From contig JAHDCU010000003.1 of NCBI GenBank assembly GCA_020629715.1, forward strand, positions 310,879-374,878: a stretch of DNA of 64,000 nucleotides, written 5' to 3'. Both the position numbers and the translations under genes were made by a program. Below are positions 56,490 to 64,000 of this stretch, one piece after another. Source of the stretch: Saprospiraceae bacterium. GTDB taxonomy: Bacteria > Bacteroidota > Bacteroidia > Chitinophagales > Saprospiraceae. How positions within the stretch are numbered: the stretch's first letter is position 1; the number at the start of each line of letters is the position of its first letter. Under the pieces are notes generated by a model. It was not told the DNA's origin. It saw only the letters and a list, made by a program, of their open reading frames with translations, and ran no database searches.

Positions 56490-56524
56490 TTTGGAATATT
56501 TATGACAATTATCGCTTGTTTATT

Positions 56525-56555
56525 AAAAAAGGGAACCCATATTTATGGATTCCCT
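56525..56555 (-). terminator. intrinsic terminator between the GH16 and GH3 genes
   Basis: On the minus strand AGGGAATCCAT and ATGGGTTCCCT (one mismatch) enclose AAAT and are followed by five to six T. It starts ~47 bases after the GH16 stop and ends 36 bases before the GH3 start. Confidence 0.75.
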
Positions 56556-56601
56556 AAGTTATTATGTTTCACATTAAACTGCCTTTCAAAGGCGTAATTA
56601 T

Positions 56602-57801
56602 CTATTGAAATACTCGGATATAATCGACAATCATACGTTGTGGAAACTGTGTAGTAGCATCAGGACTACCAGGCCAATCACCACCTACTGCTACATTGAA
56701 GATTAAGAAGAAGTCGTCATTAAAAGGCCACTCATTATTACCTACATCTGCGGGAGTAAGTCTAAAATACTCCTCACCATCGCGGTACCATCTTATCTCA
56801 TTTTCTTTCCAAAAAATAGAATATACATGAAACTGATCATTGAAGGTCTCACCAATCAAGAATGACTGCGACCCTTTAAATTGCCTATTCGCAGGGTTAG
56901 GTCCCCAGTGAGCAGTACCATGAACAATATTCGGTTGATTACCAACAAGCTCCATAATATCTATTTCGCCACAAGAAGGCCAACCTACTGTACGAAAATC
57001 TGCCCCTAGCATCCATAATGCTGGCCATAGACCTCTTCCCGTAGGTAGCTTTGCTCGTATATCTATTCGCCCATATTTAAACTCTTTTTTCCCTTCTGTG
57101 ATCATACGTGCAGATGTATAATCGCTACCTCCCATACTCTCTTCAAGAGCTTCAATCACAAGATAACCACCCGCCTGAAAACTATTTCGTGGACTATCAG
57201 TATAGAATTGTAGTTCGTTGTTTCCCCAACCGCTATTTCCTATCTCATGAGTCCAAATGTCAGAGTCTATTGTAGATCCATCAAATTGCTCTTCCCATAC
57301 AAGATCAAGTCCTTGATAGCTCGTAGGAGAAGTAGGACCAGAGTCATCCACAAAAAAGTCGGCATCATCATCCATGACCAAAACTCTACCCGAAGACTTG
57401 ATTATCACTCCGAGCTGTGCATTACTGATAAATAACTCTATGCTTTCATTGTCCTCGCTAATTGGATCAGCTAATAAATCGATATCTACCAATTTTTCAG
57501 TTTCTCCTGGAGCAAATACAACCGTACCACTTGTTGAATTGAAGTCTTCACCTACCTTAGCTGTAACGATCGTATCTATATCTAGTGTTCTCACCACATA
57601 ATCTACAGTCACTTCGCTCGTATATGCCCAGCTCAAGCTTATTTTACCAAAAGTATCATCCGCATCCTCTTCTACTACAACATCCTCAGCCGTAATCCTT
57701 GGAAACTGTGTAATATCTGAAACAGGAGTGCTATCCTCACAAGAAGATAAAAAGGCAATACATAGTAATATTGCAGTTATTTTATTGATATATCCTAACA
57801 T
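56602..57801 (-). CDS. GH16 endo-beta-glucanase lipoprotein with N-terminal Calx-beta-like domain, 399 aa
   Basis: The lipoprotein signal LLCIAFLSSCEDS has its lipid-attachment Cys at about residue 21. Residues ~35-150 look like a Calx-beta repeat (VEEDADDTFGKISLSW ... VGEDFNSTSGTVVFAPGETEKLVDIDLL ... DNESIELFI). Residues ~165-399 are a GH16 jelly roll with LVWEEQFDGSTID, NNELQFYTD and the catalytic block CGEIDIMELVG (~278; nucleophile and acid/base Glu, laminarinase type with the extra Met). It would cut internal beta-1,3 (or 1,3-1,4) glucan bonds at the cell surface. Its start overlaps the previous GH16 gene by 20 bases, showing cotranscription. Confidence 0.94.
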   Translation of the reverse strand: MLGYINKITAILLCIAFLSSCEDSTPVSDITQFPRITAEDVVVEEDADDTFGKISLSWAYTSEVTVDYVVRTLDIDTIVTAKVGEDFNSTSGTVVFAPGETEKLVDIDLLADPISEDNESIELFISNAQLGVIIKSSGRVLVMDDDADFFVDDSGPTSPTSYQGLDLVWEEQFDGSTIDSDIWTHEIGNSGWGNNELQFYTDSPRNSFQAGGYLVIEALEESMGGSDYTSARMITEGKKEFKYGRIDIRAKLPTGRGLWPALWMLGADFRTVGWPSCGEIDIMELVGNQPNIVHGTAHWGPNPANRQFKGSQSFLIGETFNDQFHVYSIFWKENEIRWYRDGEEYFRLTPADVGNNEWPFNDDFFLIFNVAVGGDWPGSPDATTQFPQRMIVDYIRVFQ

Positions 57802-58582
57802 AGTCTATTTCTAGTTTTGAAGGTAATTCTTCAGGTTTGATACCTTTCGAACCTCCTAAATTGCCACCGTAGGCAAGATTTATTAATAAATGAAAATTTT
57901 GTTGAAAAGGCCATACAGAACTGTCATTGGACTCCTTTTCATATCTAAAATAACGCTGGTCGTTGGCATAAGTTTCATAAAAATCCTCAGTCCATATGAG
58001 CTTATATACATGAAATTCCTCGGTTGCAGTACTTAAATTTAAAGCACCACTTTTATGGGTACCTTTGATGTGATTGTAACTCTCACAATGTACTGATCCA
58101 GTAATAGTATCAGGCGCTGATCCCACATGCTCCATGATATCGATTTCTCCACTTTTGGGCCATCCACCATATTCATTAGACTCAGGCAACATCCATATTG
58201 CCGACCAGCAACCTATACAATCAGGCACTTTTGCTTTTATTTCAAATGTGCCATATTTCCATGATGCTTTCCCTCTAGTTGCCAATCTAGCAGAAGTGAA
58301 CATACTATTTTCATTACGATTATTATCAAGAGTAATGATGAGTTTCTCACCATCTACATAAGCGCTTTCAGTAGTGTAATACTGCAGCTCATCATTGCCC
58401 CATCCACAACCTGCAGGTAGGTCACAAGCATCGCCAAGATCATAATCCCAATTCTGTATATTAGGTGCACCTTCATAATCAAACTCATCACTCCAAACTA
58501 GGGTCTGCGTAGTAGACTGACTAGCTTGGCATGCACTTAGCATTACTATTGTAACTGATATGAAGCTACCTAATTGAATCAT
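57782..58582 (-). CDS. GH16 endo-beta-glucanase (laminarinase-like) lipoprotein, 266 aa
   Basis: The signal with lipobox (SVTIVMLSACQAS, Cys ~18) precedes a single GH16 domain: TLVWSDEFDYEG, GWGNDELQYYT, catalytic SGEIDIMEHVG (~144) and a C-terminal PFQQNFHLLINLAYGG ... LEIDYVRIYQ. It belongs to the same subfamily as the neighbouring GH16 but lacks the Calx-beta domain. It would hydrolyse beta-1,3-glucan. It overlaps the PKD gene by 4 bases (ATGA type) upstream and the second GH16 by 20 bases downstream. Confidence 0.94.
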   Translation of the reverse strand: MIQLGSFISVTIVMLSACQASQSTTQTLVWSDEFDYEGAPNIQNWDYDLGDACDLPAGCGWGNDELQYYTTESAYVDGEKLIITLDNNRNENSMFTSARLATRGKASWKYGTFEIKAKVPDCIGCWSAIWMLPESNEYGGWPKSGEIDIMEHVGSAPDTITGSVHCESYNHIKGTHKSGALNLSTATEEFHVYKLIWTEDFYETYANDQRYFRYEKESNDSSVWPFQQNFHLLINLAYGGNLGGSKGIKPEELPSKLEIDYVRIYQ

Positions 58583-59415
58583 TGCACTCTTACCATCGTA
58601 TAAGTAAAAAATCCTGGAGACTCAGAACCATCGCAGGGCTCTATAGGAGTCACTACCGTCATAATATCACCATCGATCTCAAATATATCATAGAATGGTC
58701 CAGAATCTTCTGTACCCCACCATGCGATAGGATTATCGAGTATAATACGATCTGTTCCTTGAATGCCTCCAGCTGGTATAAACTGCCAAGTGGATTCTGA
58801 CGGAGAAGCTACAGGGTAATTGGTATCTTCTACAAATCCTTGACATGATGAAAATGAAGAACCTTGATTTTGATAGTCTAAAAGAAATCCTTCTCCATCA
58901 AAACACCAGATATCATCATTCTGTGTTGGCTCTAGTCCGTTACTGGTAAACCACTCACCATTTAAAGGGGTTGGACCTACCTTTACTACGTCGGGGTCAC
59001 CAGCAAACTGCCAGCATCCGATCATACATTCATTCGTAAAGTTAGATAGCGTACCATCGCAACCTAACTCGGCATCTTCGGCAATCACAATAGTTTCTCG
59101 CTTAAAATTTGTACCAGTACCGTTAGCATCCGCCAAGTGAAGTGTCACTACATAAGTACCTTTTGTAGGAAACTGTACCAATACCTCATCCAGAGTACTT
59201 GTACTAGGTCTAGCCTCAGAACCAAAATCCCATACAATACCTAATGCATTTTGAGATTCATTTTTAAATACAAAGGTATTAGTTCCGTCAGCAAGGTCAG
59301 TATAGCTAAATGCTGGTACTTCTGGATCACCTTCTGGTAGCTGAAAATCCGTATTTTCATTACAAGCGTATGCCATACACAGCATCGCCAGTGCCATTAT
59401 CTTAAATATTCTCAT
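58579..59415 (-). CDS. PKD-domain lipoprotein, probable surface glycan-binding protein (SusE-like position), 278 aa
   Basis: The signal IMALAMLCMAYACNENT has its lipid Cys at about 18. Residues ~35-115 are a PKD-like domain (FSYTDLADGTNTFVFKNES ... VWDFGSEARPS ... FPTKGTYVVTLHLADANGTG). The C-terminal ~150 residues are Trp- and Cys-rich with no catalytic motif (ECMIGCWQFAGD ... DIWCFDGEGF). Such PKD proteins directly follow SusD in many laminarin loci and bind glucan at the surface. The gene starts on the last base of the susD-like stop codon and overlaps the GH16 gene by 4 bases. Confidence 0.85.
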   Translation of the reverse strand: MRIFKIMALAMLCMAYACNENTDFQLPEGDPEVPAFSYTDLADGTNTFVFKNESQNALGIVWDFGSEARPSTSTLDEVLVQFPTKGTYVVTLHLADANGTGTNFKRETIVIAEDAELGCDGTLSNFTNECMIGCWQFAGDPDVVKVGPTPLNGEWFTSNGLEPTQNDDIWCFDGEGFLLDYQNQGSSFSSCQGFVEDTNYPVASPSESTWQFIPAGGIQGTDRIILDNPIAWWGTEDSGPFYDIFEIDGDIMTVVTPIEPCDGSESPGFFTYTMVRVQ

Positions 59416-60941
59416 TAGTAACCTGGGTTTTGTTGGTATACACCGTTAGACTTATTAATTTCTAGATCAGGGATAGGCAAGAAATTATGAATACCCTCTT
59501 GATAACCTAATGGTCCGAGAACATCCGCTGCTCTGCCTGTACGGACAAGATCTATAAATCTATGTCCTTCCATGGCTAACTCTATTCTTCTCTCTTTATA
59601 GATTCTATCTAGCAATGATGCACCAGATAAGCCGGGCAATTCACCTAAACCTACACGAGCACGTACTTGATTGACTGCATCAATTGCCGCAGCTTCGTCA
59701 CCCGTATGGTATGCCGCCTCTGCAAATAATAATAACATATCAGCATATCTAATCACTCGATCATTGCTGCCTCCATTTGGAGCTGTATCTCCAAATGGAG
59801 CTTCTTCATCTTTTCGATTAAAAGTCTTTTTAGTATAATAATCGTGCGGTTGATTTCCTGTAGCATCTTTTGTGAAAATACCACGATCACCCATCTCATC
59901 TCCTACTCTGAATACTGTAGATACCAACCTAGGATCTTCATTACCGGCAGCATCAAAAAACTCATCTACTAAATCTTGTGATGGAATATTGAATCCAAAT
60001 CCTTCAAATTGTCCACGTGCTCTTTGGAATACATTACTAAATGTACCTTCATTGGCATTGTTTCTACCCCAGTTACCACCAGAAGCGTTCATATATTGAA
60101 TTTCAAAAATTGATTCAGCACAGTTTTCTCCTGCTTCCGTAAAAATGAAACTGAAATCAGACTCCAGCATATACTGGTTGCTAGCAATCAAATCATCTAA
60201 TATTCCTTTTGCTTCTTGCCACTTATTTCTATAGGCATAGGTTTTGGCTAGCAGTCCGCGAGCTGCACCTTTCGTGATTCTACCGATATCTTCAGAACTA
60301 TACTCTGATCTTAAACTAAGATCGTCAATCGCCAGTAGAAGATCACTTTCGATAAAATCCAATAACTCATCGGAATTACTCTGAGCAATACTATACTCTT
60401 CAGGAGAAAGTACCCGATCTACCAATGGTACATTACCAAAAAGAGTAGTCAGGTTGTAGTGAAAATAAGCTCTAATAAATCTAGCTTCAGCTAAAATTCT
60501 TGCCTTCAGCTCAGCATTCATATCTATTGGAGGTACTCGCTCCAAAACGATATTAGCTCTATAGATGCCTTCGTAATCGGCTTCCCATTCTGCTTGTAAG
60601 TATTCCGTATTAGTAGGACCTTGAAATTCTTCAAGCTGTTTCAGTAGGAATTGATCATTGTCACCTTCTCCACCCTTTGATGAATCATCCGACATGATAT
60701 CCCCCCAAAACCATCTGAAGTGTCCAGCAGGAGTAAGTTCAAATTGTAGTGCGGCATAAGCTGCATTTACAGCAGCAATGGCATCAGATTCAGATTTATA
60801 AAAATTTTCTTCTACTTGACCAATAACTGGATCTTTTTGTAAAAAATCATCAGAACAGGATGCTAAGCAACAAAGTGCTAATATCCCGATAGATGACCTT
60901 AACAGGTTTAATTTAATATTCATTTGTTTCTTGGTTTTCAA
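59415..60941 (-). CDS. SusD/RagB-family nutrient-binding outer-membrane lipoprotein, 508 aa
   Basis: The signal peptide with lipobox (SIGILALCCLASCSDDFL) is followed by the SusD N-terminal pattern (FYKSESDAIAAVNAAYAAL), TPR-like helices (ILAEARFIRAYFHYNLTTLFGNVPLVD), and the C-terminal RagB block (RYADMLLLFAEAAYHTGDEAAAIDAVNQVRARVGL ... ERRIELAMEGHRFIDLVRTGRA). It binds glycan and acts as the lid of the SusC pore. The gene starts on the base right after the SusC stop. A second Met at residue 7 could also be the start. Substrate is inferred as beta-glucan from the GH16/GH3 neighbours. Confidence 0.96.
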   Translation of the reverse strand: MKTKKQMNIKLNLLRSSIGILALCCLASCSDDFLQKDPVIGQVEENFYKSESDAIAAVNAAYAALQFELTPAGHFRWFWGDIMSDDSSKGGEGDNDQFLLKQLEEFQGPTNTEYLQAEWEADYEGIYRANIVLERVPPIDMNAELKARILAEARFIRAYFHYNLTTLFGNVPLVDRVLSPEEYSIAQSNSDELLDFIESDLLLAIDDLSLRSEYSSEDIGRITKGAARGLLAKTYAYRNKWQEAKGILDDLIASNQYMLESDFSFIFTEAGENCAESIFEIQYMNASGGNWGRNNANEGTFSNVFQRARGQFEGFGFNIPSQDLVDEFFDAAGNEDPRLVSTVFRVGDEMGDRGIFTKDATGNQPHDYYTKKTFNRKDEEAPFGDTAPNGGSNDRVIRYADMLLLFAEAAYHTGDEAAAIDAVNQVRARVGLGELPGLSGASLLDRIYKERRIELAMEGHRFIDLVRTGRAADVLGPLGYQEGIHNFLPIPDLEINKSNGVYQQNPGY

Positions 60942-63900
60942 TTAAAAAGTCAATTGTACTCCTCCTAAAATCGTACGAGAAGCAGGATAAAATCCTCTAT
61001 CAATTCCTAGATCTAATGATCCCGTTGCGCCCACTTCAGGATCAAATCCTGAGTAATTAGTCCATGTGTAAAGATTCTGACCAGAGAGGTAGACTCTAAA
61101 TTTCTGTATATTCCAACGATCTAAAAAGTTACTAAAGTTATAACCTAGTTGGACATTTCTTAGTTTAAGGAAAGATCCATCTTCTATAAATCGATCTGAT
61201 ATTCTCGCATTGTTATTAGGATCGGTGACACCGACTTTTGGTTCGAAATTTGAAGTCCCTGGCCCTGTCCATCTGTCTAAGATACTTGCAGGACGGTTAC
61301 CACCTATCTTATCATATCGTACCCATGCATTGTAGACTTCATTACCCTGAACTCCTTGGAAGAATAGACTCAAATCAAAATCACCATAGCCTAATCTAGT
61401 ATTGAAACCATAAGTGATATCAGGTGTAGGATTACCAATAAATGTTTGATCATTTTCATCGATGATACCATCCATATTGAGATCGGCAAATCGGATATCA
61501 CCTGGAGCAGTATTCTCATTTTGAAATGCATGTGCAGTCACTTCTGATTGATCCTGGAAAATACCGTCAGTTACGTAACCATAGAATGATGCAATAGGAT
61601 GTCCTACATCTGTACGAGAAGTAGCACCGCCAAAGATATTACCAGAAATAGTAGGATCTCCACCAGCTAGATCAATGACTTCATTGGATACAAAACTTAT
61701 ATTACCTCCTATATCATAGGTAAACTCTCCGATTCTATTTCTGTATTGAGATGAAAATTCAAAACCAGAGTTCCGCACTTTTCCAATATTTTGAAAAGGT
61801 GCAGCTGCTCCCGCAACCGTCAGTATCGGAGCAAGATAAAGCATATCATCTGTATCCTTGATATAATAATCTGCCACCAAGCTTAGCCTTCCTTCCCAAA
61901 ACTCGGCATCGACTCCAACATTAGTTTGTGTTACAGTCTCCCATTTGAGATCTGGGTTGGCTAAAGTAGGTGCTACAGAACCATTAGTAATTGATTGATC
62001 AGTACCAAAGGTATAGTTTTGACCACCCAATACGACTGAGGTAAATGAATATAGACCTATACGATCATTACCATTCTGACCCCAACTAGCTCTCAATTTG
62101 AGAGAGGATACCCAATCTACATTAAAAAATGATTCTCTATCAATATTCCAACTACCTGAGGCAGCAAAGAAATTACCGTATCTATTATTGGGTCCAAATT
62201 TAGAAGATCCATCTCGACGGAATGTAAATACGGCATTATACCTATCTAAGAAAGTATATTGAGCCTGACCGATATAAGAGAAAAAAGCACTTTCGTTAAT
62301 TCCCTCATATGTGCTTTGTGACTCAATAGTGGCAATGGTATTACCAATAAAGGCATCATCAGGATCGTTAGAAGGTAGGTCTGTATTGGCTCCACCGTTG
62401 AAGTATTGACTTCCTTCAATAGCAGATGTACCTACCATGATATTGAGCTTATGATCTTCAAATTCTCTATCGTATAATAGGAAATTATCCCATTGCCAGT
62501 TTCTAAATCTATTATTATTGAAGCCAACAGTATTGATCCTATTGATTTCTTGTACAGGTGCATCAAACTCATCTACACTTAGATTGAAGGTTGGTATAAA
62601 GAACTTCTGGTTTAAGTGATTGACATCTATGCTGTACGTAGATCTAACAGATATATGATCCGTAAGGTTAAGTGTAGCACCTACTGAACCGACAATACGA
62701 TTGGCACTCGTTTCATCAAAGGTTGTAGCTAAAGCACCAAGCGGATTTCTAATATCCGTATCTACAAAATCACTATATGCAAAAGTACCATCAGGTTTCG
62801 TGACAGGCGTAAGCGGATCCATATTCAATGCAAATACCACCGGAGCGGCAAACTGATTGTTTTCAATAATACCTCTGTTATTAATATTAGTCAAACCAAT
62901 ATTAGCATTCAATTTGAGATAAGATTTTGGCTTAAAATCTGCTATCAATCGTGCCGTTTGTCTTTCGTATCCAGATTTCTCATTTCCAACTATACCTTGC
63001 TGCTCAAAAAGACTACCCGATAATCCATAAGAGAACCCATCTTGACCACCATTGATCGTAATCTGATGATTCTGCATAGGGGCATTTTCAAAAAGAGAAC
63101 TTTGCCAATTGTTGCCTTCACCAAAAATTGTAGTGTTCTGAAGATTGGTCTCTGGTACAATACCTGAGTTGATATAGGCTTCATTCCATATTACGGCATA
63201 TTCATTGGCATTCAATAAGTCAATCTCTTGTTGAGCTGATTGCACTCCATAATATCCCTCGTAACTAATTGAAGACGTTGATACCTTAGCACCTGATTTA
63301 GTAGTAATCAAAACCACACCATTTGCTGCTCTTGCCCCATACGCCGCTGCACTCGCTGCATCTTTCAATACAGAAACACTAGCTACATCATTAGGACTTA
63401 GAAAATCGATACCTTCAACAATGACACCATCCACAACATACAATGGATTACTATCTTGTAAAGTACCAATACCCCTAATCCGAACTGATAATGCTGATCC
63501 TGGCGACCCTGAATTTTGAGTAACCGTAACACCAGCACTACGTCCCTGGAGAGCTTGCTCCATTCTAAGTATGGGTGTTTCTTTGATCTCTTCTGCGGTA
63601 ATAGTACCTACGGCACCAGATATCTCACTTCTCTTCTGATTACCATATGCAACTACAACCAGTTCATCAAGTACCTGAGAATCTGCAACCATAAGTACAT
63701 CAAGTACTTGATCAGAATCGATTACAAAAGTCTGTGATTGATATCCTAAATAAGATACCTCCACCTCAGTACCCATAGGTACGGTAAGCTCATACGAGCC
63801 GTCTATATCAGTAGTCGTACCAATGCCAAGTGTCTCGACATTAACGACTGCGCCTATTAGCGGATAATCCGCATCACTTATTACACCTTTGATAGTAACA

Positions 63901-63962
63901 TCTTGAGCGAAAATAAATGATGCAGAAAACGCCAAAATTATTGTTGAAATAAAATTTCTCAT
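60942..63962 (-). CDS. SusC/RagA-family TonB-dependent outer-membrane transporter, 1006 aa
   Basis: The signal peptide (STIILAFSASFIFAQ) is followed by a carboxypeptidase-regulatory-like domain (VTIKGVISDADYPLIGAVVNVETLGIGTTTDIDG...), the SusC signature plug domain (LDELVVVAYGNQKRSEISGAVGTI ... PLYVVDGVIVEGIDFLSPNDVASVSVLKDAASAAAYGARAANGVVLITTKSG) and a ~22-strand barrel ending GVQLTF with terminal Phe. It imports oligosaccharides bound by SusD with TonB/ExbBD energy. It is the first gene of the locus; the promoter lies beyond ~63963. A small dyad TCTAA-N6-TTAGA is at 63979-63994. The locus regulator is not in this window. Confidence 0.97.
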   Translation of the reverse strand: MRNFISTIILAFSASFIFAQDVTIKGVISDADYPLIGAVVNVETLGIGTTTDIDGSYELTVPMGTEVEVSYLGYQSQTFVIDSDQVLDVLMVADSQVLDELVVVAYGNQKRSEISGAVGTITAEEIKETPILRMEQALQGRSAGVTVTQNSGSPGSALSVRIRGIGTLQDSNPLYVVDGVIVEGIDFLSPNDVASVSVLKDAASAAAYGARAANGVVLITTKSGAKVSTSSISYEGYYGVQSAQQEIDLLNANEYAVIWNEAYINSGIVPETNLQNTTIFGEGNNWQSSLFENAPMQNHQITINGGQDGFSYGLSGSLFEQQGIVGNEKSGYERQTARLIADFKPKSYLKLNANIGLTNINNRGIIENNQFAAPVVFALNMDPLTPVTKPDGTFAYSDFVDTDIRNPLGALATTFDETSANRIVGSVGATLNLTDHISVRSTYSIDVNHLNQKFFIPTFNLSVDEFDAPVQEINRINTVGFNNNRFRNWQWDNFLLYDREFEDHKLNIMVGTSAIEGSQYFNGGANTDLPSNDPDDAFIGNTIATIESQSTYEGINESAFFSYIGQAQYTFLDRYNAVFTFRRDGSSKFGPNNRYGNFFAASGSWNIDRESFFNVDWVSSLKLRASWGQNGNDRIGLYSFTSVVLGGQNYTFGTDQSITNGSVAPTLANPDLKWETVTQTNVGVDAEFWEGRLSLVADYYIKDTDDMLYLAPILTVAGAAAPFQNIGKVRNSGFEFSSQYRNRIGEFTYDIGGNISFVSNEVIDLAGGDPTISGNIFGGATSRTDVGHPIASFYGYVTDGIFQDQSEVTAHAFQNENTAPGDIRFADLNMDGIIDENDQTFIGNPTPDITYGFNTRLGYGDFDLSLFFQGVQGNEVYNAWVRYDKIGGNRPASILDRWTGPGTSNFEPKVGVTDPNNNARISDRFIEDGSFLKLRNVQLGYNFSNFLDRWNIQKFRVYLSGQNLYTWTNYSGFDPEVGATGSLDLGIDRGFYPASRTILGGVQLTF

Positions 63963-64000
63963 TGATTTCTTTGGTTAATCTAAACTCGATTAGACTATTG

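Noticed and set aside
63979-63994. TCTAA-N6-TTAGA dyad upstream of the SusC gene as regulator site
   Set aside because: Five-base arms are too short to be meaningful alone, and the promoter region extends beyond the window.

Overview
The window looks like a chromosomal segment of a marine-type Bacteroidota, probably a Saprospiria/Saprospiraceae relative. The evidence is type IX secretion (Por) C-terminal sorting domains on secreted proteins, a SusC/SusD polysaccharide locus with Bacteroidota lipoprotein signals, a TTG-N19-TAnnTTTG promoter before a tRNA pair, and AT-rich intergenic DNA. No rRNA or taxon-defining gene is present, so the placement is inference.

Layout. (1) 1-6.5 kb is an accessory region. 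It holds the 3' part of a gene ending in a nucleoside-phosphorylase-like domain (typical of conflict systems), small orphan genes, a cluster of DnaA-box-like sites, an HNH nuclease, the 3' half of an initiator tRNA (an integration scar), and two convergent tyrosine recombinases. One recombinase is split at a perfect T TTT TTA slippery heptamer. (2) 7.1-13.5 kb has tRNA-Pro and tRNA-Val, then a damage-response cassette: a DnaE-type polymerase, an SRAP (HMCES/YedK-like) abasic-site protein and a Y-family polymerase on the minus strand, divergent from a LexA-like XRE-S24 repressor. The shared intergenic region carries four direct repeats spaced about 19-20 bp. All three replication proteins show candidate beta-clamp motifs. 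(3) 13.8-38.1 kb is a single gene for an 8093-residue T9SS-secreted repeat protein with 21 DUF11-like units, Asp-rich linkers, SdrD/Cna-B-like domains and a near-perfect 1392-bp internal tandem duplication. A smaller T9SS cargo protein follows. (4) 40.5-45.5 kb has a LysE exporter, a tryptophan-to-anthranilate set (tryptophan dioxygenase, kynureninase, formamidase-like cyclase) and an aminotransferase. (5) 45.5-49.1 kb is a molybdenum-cofactor group (XdhC-like, TauE-like, MoaD, MoaE, MoeB-like with rhodanese). (6) 49.3-54.2 kb has tRNA-Ser and tRNA-Pro, a degenerate duplication of the tRNA-Pro 3' end, VOC and DUF4442 genes, an M14 peptidase and a multi-frameshift acyltransferase pseudogene. 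(7) 54.2-64 kb is a beta-glucan (laminarin-type) utilisation locus on the minus strand: SusC, SusD, PKD lipoprotein, two GH16 enzymes and a GH3 beta-glucosidase.

How the parts work together. The repressor probably controls the polymerase/SRAP cassette through the operator array. The kynurenine genes would turn tryptophan into anthranilate plus alanine, because no kynurenine 3-monooxygenase is seen. The glucan locus would bind, cut and import beta-1,3-glucan and finish it to glucose. The Moco genes probably serve a molybdenum hydroxylase encoded outside the window.
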